From the NCBI GenBank assembly GCA_012845835.1, contig JABAKD010000005.1, forward strand, positions 13,267,205-13,331,204: a stretch of 64,000 nucleotides of DNA. The letters are read 5' to 3'. Source of the stretch: Undaria pinnatifida (Eukaryota; Sar; Phaeophyceae; Laminariales; Alariaceae). The position numbers were made by a program, and so were the translations under genes. This document shows positions 22,501 through 34,500 of this stretch, piece after piece. Within the stretch, counting starts at the first letter, position 1. Each line of letters begins with the position of its first letter. The notes beneath the pieces were generated by a model. That model did no database searches and was not told the origin of the DNA. It was given only the letters and a program-made list of their open reading frames with translations.

Positions 22501-25500
22501 GCCGCATCCGAGTGCACCGTTTTAGATTACACCGGATCGTGAGGAGGAACAGGGGGGGCAGGGGACAACATAACGGCCACCGTAAGAACACCATGAAACG
22601 CTTTCCGTGGACCAAAGCCACCCCATCCAATCCGAACCGATCGAAGTTCCGCCGAAAACTTAGTGATTGCATCGCGCACGATTGCACCGCACAAGGTTCG
22701 TCATTGGAGGAGCGGGGCAGCGGACAACACATTAGTCCGGCGCCGATCTATGACGGTAGACAAAGTTACAAAACAACAACCTCTATCCCGTGCGATGAAA
22801 CAATTGCTGCGCGAAACATACTCTAAACCTTCCCCCCCCCCACCCCTCACTCCCCGGAGTAGTCACAGCAGAAAACAAAGTGACTCATTGGTCGCTGTCA
22901 TCCATAAGCAAGAAAGTAGGCACAAGGTACCGACGTCCGTCTTACAAGCGGTTCTTGGAAGCATGCAGTTCACGCTTCATGCGACTCGCTGAACACTTCA
23001 CGGCGCTTTGCGCTTGGTGCACGCTATGTCTGCCTGGTCGGTGAAAACCCGACGTGCTCCTTCCCGGCATAGCAGGGATGCGAGGGTCTCTGGTCATACG
23101 ACTACGCGGCCATGCACAAACTGATTGCATCCCTCAATCAATCCCTGCCCATTATAATGCCCCGAATCCTCCTCCTCACATTGAACCCTTTAGAACGGTA
23201 CCCATGTTATTTTCGACGAAACTACTTGAAACTAGAGACGGGTATTAGTTCCCGTAGCAAAAGGGATAATCTCGCGATGTAACCCTCTTACCGCGCCGAC
23301 CATCTTGTTCTTGTTCGCCATGTACCCTCGTCCGACAGGCTTAAGCGAGTACGCCCCCCCACCCCCGCCACAACCCTCCCCAATGAAACCGGCCTCGAAA
23401 ATATATAGAAACTCGCTCCCTCGCAATTAATCTCGCGACGTAACCTTCTTACCGCGCCGACCATCTTGTTCTTGTTCGCCACATATCCTCGACCAACTGG
23501 CAAAAGGGATATCGAGGAATTTACGACCTGCGCTCCGGAAGCGACCACACTCGTCATTCCGACAGTGGCGCCGAATTCGCGTGGAAACCCTGCCTCGTAC
23601 ACGCCAGCGGTCAAGCAGTCCGCGTTGGTGGATACTTTAACCTGTTCCGTTTCGTTGTTGCGCGAAGGAGCAAGTTAAAGGACGTCTTAATCTGGGTTAG
23701 GGTTAGGGTTAGTGTTTTAGCTGCGGGCCGGAAGAAACCACGCTCGTTAGTGTTTTAGCTGGGGGCCAGAAGCAACCACGCTCGTTTTGACGATGGTGGC
23801 GCCGAATGCGCTAAAAACACATTTTTCAGACACGCTAGCGTTCATGCAGTCCGCGTTGGTAGAAACTGTAACCTGCTTCGTTTTCGACAGTCAGCGTTAG
23901 AAATATCCCATAACTTGGGCTAGGGTTATGGTCAGGGTTCATCTGTTAGCTGCGGCCCAGAAGCAACAACGCCCGTCATTCCGATAGTGGCGTCGAATCC
24001 GCTAGCAAAACTTTGTCGTACACGCTAGCGTTCAAGCGACCCGTGTTGGCAGACACCTTAGCTTCGTTTGTTTCGTTTCGACAAACCGTCCGCGTTAGAA
24101 AGATAGCTTCACCTGGGTTAGGGTTAGGGTTAGTGTTACGGATAATACGTTAGCTGCGGGCAGAACCAACCACGCTCGTCATGCCGACAGTGGCGACGAA
24201 TCCGCTTGGAAACCCTTGTCTTACACACTAGCGTTCACACAGTCCGCGTTGGTAGCTACCTTATAGCCTGTTTTGCTTCGTTGTTGTGTAGACAAGCGTT
24301 AGAAGACGTCTATCTCCACCGCACCTGACCCTCAGGGGACAGGCCGGGTCGATATACTCACGCATCCGTATACAACGGTAGCTTGCGCTGCCGGAGTAGT
24401 AACCGTGACCGCCGGTAGGGACAGCTGACGCTATCGCTATCGCAATCACGGGAACCGAAGGACACGCCAAAAAACCAGCTGGATTGCGAAGGCAATTGAG
24501 TTAAATCGACACACGACGTGTATGAAAATACGTGGAAGTGTGGTGAGCTTAAGCTTTATTTTGCCCCATCCGCCGGAGGATAATAATAATAATAATAACA
24601 AAGCCTTCACCTTTTGTTCTGTTTTCGTGTTGTTTTGCAGACAGAACAGTCGGCATTTGAAGCCGATGTAACCTGTTTCTTTTCGTTGTTGGTGCAGATG
24701 AACAGTTCGCGTCCGAAAGATACCTGTGTCGTGTCAGTTTTGTGCAGGCCGGCATTGGAATCCACCTTAACCTGCTTCGTTTCGTTGTTGTGAAGACTGA
24801 GCAGACCAATCGTGCAAATGCGTACACGTGGGTAAGGAGGCGATTCGAGCCGAAGTCTAGGGTGGGCGGTATTAATCAGATTACATTACTGTGAAGGCTA
24901 CAGTGTTGTAGTTGCCAGCAATTTATTTTCTGCTGCAGCTTACTAGCAATACTTTATGCTGCTGGCACTGCTACCACTACTACTGCTACTGCTGGTACTA
25001 CTGCCATATACTACGACGACTACTGCTGTTCATATATTAGTACTTTTTTCACACATCTTTTTTCCAGCTTCTGGACAAACAGTAGTCACGGGTGTCGTCC
25101 CTTCCCCCCTACCAGTTCATATATTAGTACTTTTTTCACACATCTACTTTCCAGCTTCTGGGCAAGCCGTGGTCACAAGTGTCGTCCCGTCTCCCCCCCG
25201 GTTCTTGCCTTCATTTTTTATCGCGCATAGGGTTCAGCAATCCCACTGCCCGTCGATTTTTCATCGAGTGTTGCTAATTCACGCTCTCGCCCTTTCCGCA
25301 AGTTAATTTTGTGCACAAGAAAAGTCCCCACCAATTTATACGAGTACGCACTCGGGGGGATTTCAACTCACGAAACTGACCTATATACCAGGCTCGAGGA
25401 TAACCTGATACGCCACCGGGGCGACCGGCTGTTAATACACAGTACTATTGATACACGACTTCTGCACACATCAGACAGATGACCGATCCGCACAGAATGA

Positions 25501-28500
25501 TCTAGATCGTTCAGGGAAGAGCTGTATGATCTAGCTCACGTTACCCGGTAGGAGCCGTACGATCTGCATGATCTAGCACATGCTAAAGGGGTTAGGTCTG
25601 TACTCTAAACATATAGATCTTGCACAACGTCCCATAGCGGCAGATGCATTATGTACTGTAGATGATCTATATAATCTATATGATCTGTATGATCTATATT
25701 ATTTATTGTATCTATAGTATATTATAAAAATTAAAATACACTCCAGATGTGAGATCGAATATTTTGTCGAAACTCATCTTTGCAAGCTGTGTGTGATACT
25801 CCGATCGCGCGTATTACGGGTTGTGTGTCCTCATTAAGGATGTAGGTCGGCGACTCCCCTTGCAACTACAGTGTAGCTATCAGGGTCAACAGGATGATGT
25901 TAGGCAGTCTGTGCGCGGAAACTATAAAACCCGTTCCTGAGGGGGACAAAATCTGACAGCTGTGGAAGGAAATGCATCAGTTTATCAAGTGAATCCTGTA
26001 AGTCGAATATCCGGTGAGGGGAGGGCGGAGTTTTTAAGGACGTGGGGGCCTGATTTTGATCAAAAGGGGGGCGGGAGGGGGGGAGGGGGGGGGAGGGGAC
26101 GGGTGGGGCAGGTCAATTTGTGCGTGGATACTATAAATATTTCTTGTGGGGGAGGGGGGGGAAATGTGGCGGGGGGGGCCGGGGGCGAGGGGGGAGGGCT
26201 TTAGGTCGCATAGATGTAGGGGTTTGCTATACGCGTGGTGCTAGGTCTAGGCGATGGTGCGGGTGGTGGGGAAGGAGGGGGCGTTGGGGGCGGGGGTGGG
26301 TGGGAATTGCAGCAGCGGCATGGACGGCTCTGAAACGATAACGAGGCGATATCCAGGGCGTGGAAGTGTTTATTACTCTGGCGGATTTCGATAGTAGGTG
26401 GGGCGTTTAAGCAAGAGAAAGCGAGGAAAAGGAAAAAAGAAGGGGGAGGGGGGGGGGGGGGGGAGGAGGGGTTTTCAAAAAGTTTAGGTCACATATAATA
26501 TTAAAATCACGGATTTGGTCGACACTGATGTTCGCAACATTGTGTGTAATCCTCCGATCGCGCGTATTAATCATATAGGGCTTGCTATACGCGCGGTGCT
26601 GGGTCTAGGCGATCGTGCGGGGTGTGGGGAAGGAGGGGGGAGGGGGGATTAATGAAAGCTACGTCATGGATGGCTAGAAAGATAATGACGTGATATCAAT
26701 TGCTTAGAAGTGCTTATTACTCTGGCCGATTTTGATTGTGAGTGGGTCGTTTGGACGAACTGGGCGGGGAACAAAGGGGGGGGGGGGAGATGAGTTGGAG
26801 CTACGGCATGGATGGCTAGATGGATAATGAGATGATATCAGCTGGCTGGTAGTGTTTACTACTCTGGCAGATTTTGATTTCAGGTGGTGCGTTTAAGCAA
26901 CAGGGATCGGAGGGGGAGGGGGGGTGGGGGGCGAGCATTTCAATATGTGCGCGGAAACTATAAACCCTTGAAGGGGACGAATCTGACGGTTGCAGCAAGA
27001 AGACACCACTTTACATCACCCGCCTGGTAATTTTTATTTTTCTAGAAGGCTTGATGATACATGTAGTATGCACCCCAGTTCTTAGGTGCAGTAAACAACG
27101 TGTTAAAAGCTTCATAATTAGTCATTGTACATGGATCGAAAGATAGAATATTTCAATCGATAGGTACAATCATGTAAATACCATTATTTTCTGACATCGC
27201 TAGTTATAAGAAAGAGATGCATATTGCCAAATACAACAGGCGAGGTGATGTGGTCATGCATTGTCACCGCCATTGAGAACGACAGGGAGAGCTTACGCTA
27301 TACCTACAATCGGACCCGAAGGGTGCACCAGCTAGCGTTGGGCTGCAAAAAGTATATATAGTATCTATATCGTGATTTGTCCGACGTGTGCAATACTGTC
27401 AAGACTGTCATGCTCCTCGTATCCTACCGCGCTGCTCGACCGTCTGTCTGCAACAACACGTCCAGCGCCTCTCGCGAGGTGACTCAACCCAGCCCATAAA
27501 AATTCCAAGACTTTTCACGGGTCATGAACCGGTCCGCGGGTCGGGTCAAAACGTTTTTTTTTCAACCTCACGGGTCGGGTCAAACCGGCTCGGGTCAGGA
27601 GGTGTTCCAAATCTCACTGGTCGGCTCGGGTCGGGTCATGAGGTGTTCATCATCACCGGTCGGATCGAGTCACCCTGACCCGACCCGGCCCGCGAGAAGT
27701 TATCCGATCCGTGAAAGGCCCTGAAAACCCTCGACAACATGAAGAAAATACGGTACATTGACAGCTTTGCAACGGCGACTGTACACCAAAATTTGACTAA
27801 ATCATTGCACCAAGGAGGCTCAACGCGCTCATTGTGCTCTCGCCGCCCCCCCTCGACCCGCCCCCCTTTCCACCCCCCCCCCCCCCCCCCAACTTCACCC
27901 CACCCCAACCGCACCGAAACGAGTATAACTCCCCTCCAATCCTACCAACCTCAGTTCACTGAGCCAGCCTCGTGCGTGCTCTCGGTGCTGCTCCGTCTCG
28001 AAAGGGATGCGTGGTCAACGGTCAAATTAGTATGGCAGGAAACAAAAGCATATACCCCCCCACCCCCCGCCTCCGCTACCCCTCCCCCACACAGAAAATA
28101 TAGAAGTAAGGGACAGGCTAGCGCTAAGCAGGAAGGTGAACCAAGAAGATAATTTAGAGATATGCGGGATAAAGAGAGGACACGAGGAAACAAACACAAT
28201 AAAATAGACGGATGCGACAGGGAAAAGTGTGGTACAGTAGGTTGTAGGTGCAAACCGATGCAAGTCGACGAGGGAAGAAAAGGCTGACGTCTTCTTGCGA
28301 TAAAAATAACGGCGCGAACCGTAGTGGACAAAATGGAGAAGAGCCGCCTGCTTAGTGACTCCCGGTCTAAGTTACGTCTAGGGAGTACTAAGGGAGAAGG
28401 AGAAATAAAAGTGCGAAGATTACAGATGGGATGAGCAAAAAAAGAAAAGCGAGAAAACGATCGCTATCCTAAGAGATAGACGGTGACCACAGACGGCCAA

Positions 28501-31500
28501 ACAGGAAGGGGTAGATACGATAAACAAACAAGTTTTCGATGTAGTATGTGGAAAAAACGTAATGGGCGCCCCAGTGTTGAAGGTGTCTCTATTGGGAGTG
28601 GGCACGGCGCTCCGTCTCGAAAGGGATGCATGGTCAATAATCAAACGACTCAAGGCGAGCAGCAAATGAGCACGCCGCCCACCCCCCTCCCTCTACCCTT
28701 TATCCCTCTCACCAAAGACTCGTTGGTGCCCTTGACAGCCATAATTGTTTCGCGCACTTCATCGTAATCGGCACAGTCTCCCTCGAAGCAATACCTGAGT
28801 CGTGGTACACCCACATTGCCGCCCGCCATCGTTAGTTGCTATCATTATTCATTGTCGTTAATCATTATCGCAATCGGTAATCATTATCGTTACTCGCTAT
28901 CGTCAATCTTCATTGTTAACCGTCATCGTCGACAGTCATCATTAATCGTTAATATCCATCGTTATCGCTAATCAACATCGCCAACCGTCAACCATTATCG
29001 CCAACCGCTATGACAAAACGTCATCTTTAACCGTCACCGTCAACCGTTAACTGTTGTCGGTAACCGGTATTGTTATCGCTACCATCTTCGCTGCTGGTGT
29101 CGTCAGGCTTATCGTCATCGTTAATCGTTATCGTTAACGTCAACCGCTATCGAAAATCGTCATCGTTAATCATCCTTGTGATCGCCAAGAGTTATCGTTA
29201 TCGTCTTAGCTGCCGTTATCGTCATATTTGTCGTTATCGTTAACCGTTAACGGTATCGTTATCGCCAACAGCTATTGCCGGTCGTCATCGTTAATCGTCA
29301 TCGTTAATCGGTAATCGGTAATCGTTATCGGTAACCAGTATCGTTATCGTTTTCGCTGCGGACATCGTCACGTTCATCAATACAGATAATTCGCTATCAT
29401 TATCGTTAATCGCTATCACCAATCGTCATCGTTAATCGCTAATCGTTATCGGCAGCCGGTGTCTTCGTCGCTATCGTCTTCGCTGCTGGTACTGTCGGGC
29501 TAATCGTTATCGTTGATCGTTGTCGTTATCGCCATCCGCTATCGTCAACCGGTATCGCCAATCACCAATTGTTATCGATAACCAGCATTGTTATCGTCTT
29601 CGCTGCCGATTTTTTCATATTTATCGATCGATATCGTAAATCTTTATCGTTATCGCCAACCGCAATCACCAGTCGTCATTGTTAATCGACATTGCTAATC
29701 GCTAATCGTTATCAGTAACCGGTACCATCATCGTGCTCCCTGATGTTTGCATCATGTGTATTAGTATCGTTGATCATAATCGTTATCGCTATCGACAACC
29801 GCTATCGCCAATCGTCATCATAAATCGGCGTCGTCATCGGTAACCATTATCGTTATCGTCTTTGCTGCCCATTATCGCCATGTTTATCGTTTTTGTCAAT
29901 CGTTATAATTATCGCCAATCGCCATCGTCCATCGCCATCGTTAACCGCTAATCGTTATCGGTAACCGGTATAGCTATCGTTATCGTCATGCATAATGCAA
30001 TAGCGGTGGACCCAAAATGCTTGTATTGGGTAGTTTGATACACTATAATAGGTTACGAGCCCCGTCAGCGAGAAAAAATTTCGTCCAAAAAGCGACACCC
30101 CCATCCTAGCACGCGTCTCAGACTCATTCCAGACACAAAACGCAATGGTACGGGCGCACCAACGATTATGTTTTCCAAGGCTCCTGACCCTTGGATTATT
30201 GAGGGCACCAGCTTTTGCCTTCTGAGGCTGGTGGCTTGAGGAGCTCTATACCCCTCCGAGGAAAAAAATTGGTTTCGACAAAAAATTGAATCCACAGCCC
30301 GATGAACCAATTCATACTGTAGCCTAGGAATACCAAAAAATCCAGCAAAAACAAAAATGTAAAACACAAGTGGCACTCCGACGAGTTTTGGGCTGAGGTG
30401 GGTTAAGGAGCCCCGTCATTTCAGAAAAATATGCCAACCAACAAGTGCTAGGTACCCCCATTGTTGCACTTGTTTCCATGCCCGTGTACATCCCGCAGAA
30501 AGCCACCCCGATAGTCCCCGTTCAAAAAAAAAAAAAAAAACGCCTCTCGACAGGTGCCGTAGCACAGCAGTTGAAAAGGATCCACCCGCGCGAGTTCCTA
30601 CCGCGAGCTACCAGTATCTTGTAATTTCGGGATTCAGGGAGATGATACCCACTAGCATACATCTCAGACTCATTCTATGCCCGAACACACTGGTGGAGAG
30701 TGTGGATCGTGAATCGTTATCGTTATCTCAGCGCCACTCTTATGCCCAAACACACTAGAATTCGGCGAGGATAGTGAATCGTGAATCGTTATCGTTGATC
30801 GTTCATCGGAATCGTCACCGCTAATCGCCATCGTGATTTTTGTCATCGATATAGTCATCGTGAAATCGTTATCGCAAGCATGATAAATCATCGCTGCTGC
30901 CATCGTCACGCGAATCGCAATTACTCCAACGAGCCACGCACTCACTCCATGCCGGCGCACATCGCACAGAAAGACGCCCCTACATCTCCCCCGTCCAGCA
31001 CCGCATCTCGGTCGTCACCGTAGCACAGCGGGCAGCTATTGAACTCGAACACGAAACTGCTGTCATCGAGCGGGAGAGCATCATTCATCGCAAGCAAAAA
31101 GGGGGGAGGGGTGTGTGTGATCAGTCAGTGTCATGAATGGCCGGGGCGGGGGCAGTAATCAGTGTATCATGCGTGGCGCTAGTACGGAGTACCATAGATC
31201 CTCGCATCCTTACAACGCCGGGATAGAGAGCGTCGTGGATTCACCGACCAGGCAGACAGCGCGCGCACCAAGCGTGAAGCGCCGAGAGGTGTTCCTCGAG
31301 CTTCGGCACCTTCAACGTGCTTTTTTGTATATGGATGACAGCGTCGAATGGCTTGACTTATTTTCCAGTCATACCCACCTCCAGGAACAGCAATGGGTAT
31401 GTGATAACTGCCTCGCGGGTGCCCGATCATGTACACACTGCCAGGGGGGCGGTACGCGTATCAGTATCATGTTCGGCTGGGGGAGGGGGGGGGGTACGAA

Positions 31501-34500
31501 CCGGCTGCAGCACGAACGGGGAGCGATACTGTAGGAGAAAGAAATAGCGGCGGCAGTTGTAGCAGTCGCAGTAGTAGCAGTAACAGTAGCAATACATAGC
31601 AGTAGCAGTAGCAGCATACAGCAAAAGCAGTATCAGAAGTCGCAACAGTCGCAGTAGCATTGGCAGTACCAGGTATTTATCAGCAGATTCACGGTACTGG
31701 CCAAAATAGTAGCAGTAGCGGCAGCAGTAGTAGCAGCAGCAGCGGCAGTAATTGCTGCCATACAGTAAAGTCAATGCCAACGAAGCATCAACTGTAGGAC
31801 TTCCCGTCAAGACATTTTCTGAAGAGCTATCCACCACGTTTAGTTCGGGCGACGATGCTGTAGCGGCAAGGCCTCCCTCCGTCAAAGCACCCCCTCCCAC
31901 CCCAAGCCCCCACACCACAACACAAATAAATCCATTCAAAGCCGTCATCCATATACAAAAAGGTACACGCGCAGCGCGTCGAAGTCCATCTCACAAAGTG
32001 GTTCTTAGCAAGATACAGCTCACCCTTCATGCGACTCGCCGGACGCCTCACGGCGCTGAGCTTTGGGTATACGCCACGCGTGTCTGGTCGGTGAAAACCG
32101 GGCGTGCTCCGTCCCGGCATTGTAGACATGCGCGGGTCGATGGTCATACGACTACTGCTATGCATGAAATGATTGCCTTCATACGACTACTGCTATGCAT
32201 GAAATGATTGCCCTCCCCTCCTATGCCCTCCATACCGTGGCGAAGTCAAGAAATGCCCGAGTCCCTACCGCACCTATCATTCCCGCCACTTGTAGCGCCG
32301 GCCAGCGGTACGTCCGTTCCCCACGCCGACTCAGAAATTTCCGGGAAAAATGCTCCTGCGTCAGGCTGTCTCAGGGCGGCGCACGTGTTGCAGACATCCT
32401 CCACCTCACTCCCGTCGTACATGGTGAGGTACAAGGAAAGGGCCCACGCTGTGAACTCTTCACGCGTTCCTACGTCCGCCAGCCGCAGATCGTCGGGCCC
32501 AGAGCCGACCTGTGAAGGGAAAAGGGGGGGAGGGGGGGTGATATTTCGGTGAGGGGGGGGTGATATTTCGGTGAGTGGGGTGATATTTCGGGTGGGGCAG
32601 GAGGGGTATTTCGGTTCGAAGCGCATGCCATGTCCCGAGGCACGCAGGGGGGTAGGGCGTTTCACGGATTCCTACGTCGGATAACCGTAGATGGTCGGAC
32701 CCAGAGCCGACCTGTGAATGGTAAACTAGGGAGGGGGGGGGAGGGGGGGGGGGGTATTTCGTGTCACATCGCCTCCTAAGTCGGCGGCATGCGAGGGTGG
32801 GGGTCTTGACGTTTTCCTACGTCGGATAGCCGCAGGTCGTTCGGCCCAGAGCCGACCTGTGAAGGGTAGGGGGGCGGGGAGGGGGGATATTTTGCTTCAT
32901 AACACCTCCCATGTAGGAGGCATGCGCGGGGGGGGGTGTGGGGGGTTCACGTTCTACGTCGGACGGCCGCAGGTCGTCGGGCCCAAAGCCGACCTGTGAT
33001 GAACACAGGAGGGGGGGGGGCGCGTACTCACACCCGGTGTGTTGCTTGCCGTAGTCGTTTTACCATTGACCACGCATCCCTTTCGAGACGGAGCACCGTT
33101 CCTGCTCCCAATAGAGACACCTCCGACGTTTCCGCGCTCAATAGATTTCTTCCGTATACTACATTGAAAAAGTGCTTATCTTATATCCTTCAACTCGGGC
33201 CGTCTGTGGCCACAATCTATCTCCTAGGATAGCGATCGTTTTCTCGCCAATTTCTAAATGTACCAAACTGCTCCGTGCCACATCCGTGTATTTTCATCAT
33301 CTCCTTGTACAATTTACATTCTCCCACTATGTGGGTTCTACTCTAGTCTGCGTTGACACAAGGGCAGCTCTGCGCGCCTTCTTCCTCGTGACATTTTGTC
33401 CTTCAGGAATCTTGATTTTGGATAGTAACAAAAAATCCATAAAAATATATTTAATGCCAAGGATTCCTGATTGATGTCAACATTCCTGACAAAAACCAAC
33501 ATTTGTTTTTAATTAAACGTGACATTTGAGAAATTCCAAAATAGCAAGAACCGTGATTTGTTTTTCACGTTCGATAGTATCTCAGCCCTTTTACGGTACA
33601 TGGTATGCAACAAGTTTATACCTGGTCGATGACGTTCCTGATGCCCGTCTCGACCGAGTGCTGGAAGCTCACGTCGGACTCCAGCAAAAGGATGGCGAAG
33701 AACAGGAGAAAGAAGCACAGGTATCCCACCAGCCTGACCGTATGCCACGACGAGAAAAACAACAACGAGCAAAAAAGGCCATGGGGATGCTCACCGGGGC
33801 TGCGTCTTTCTCCATACATCGGACGAATCAGATCCCCATCATACTCACCATACTTCCAAGTATTTGCCTTGTACGGCAGATATACCCCTGGTCTATACAA
33901 TCTGCATGGTTCAGACATAATGATCATCGAGATGCAAATTTCTCCACACATCGGACAAAAAAAGTCAGATCCCTCTTCACTATACTTTCATCTATTTGCA
34001 TCGCAGGATAGATGTATCCCTGGTCTATACAATGCACATGGTCTACAGATCACGTTCATCGGGATGGAATTTTCTCCATACATCGGACAGATCCCTATTC
34101 ACCATACTACTGTACTCCCAAGTATTTGTCTTGCAGAGCAGATATATCCCTGGCCTACACAATCTGCACGGCTTACAGATCATCAGATCATCTTCATCGG
34201 GATGGAATTTTCTCTATGCATCGGATAAATCAGATCCCTGCTCACCATACTACTGCACTCCGAAGCATTTGTCTTGCAGGGCAGATATATCCCTGGTCTA
34301 TACAATCTGCATGATCTATAGATCAACAACCAACGGTAGCACATGACACCGCGGGGATGATCAGTGTGAAATGACGAACGCCGCCGTCACAAAACACGAC
34401 ACAATACGTAGTCGAGACGCGTGCTGCGACGGAGGCACAACAGTGGGGTACCCGGTTTAAGAGCCCGATTTAAGAGCCTCTCGCAACAGGCACGTGTTAC

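Larger units (their letters stand above)
23260..24830 (-). repeat. Tandem copies of extracellular-domain exon edges
   Basis: Donor-side copy ending at 23291 repeats ACAAGAACAAGATGGTCGGC with GTAAGAG. Acceptor-side copies start at about 23872, 24061, 24268, 24672 and 24771, each with CAG|GTTA-like or similar acceptor. Three units begin with a TTAGGG-like tract. Confidence 0.75.

Noticed and set aside
24956..25060. Signal peptide of a secreted protein (MLLALLPLLLLLLVLLP)
   Set aside because: Encoded by a CTG/CTA triplet stretch next to a SINE copy; no mature protein follows.
33605..34346. Frames of 100-207 codons with repeated GMEFSPYIGQI-like text
   Set aside because: They only reflect the 131-138-bp tandem repeat; the real coding part here is the S1 exon on the other strand.
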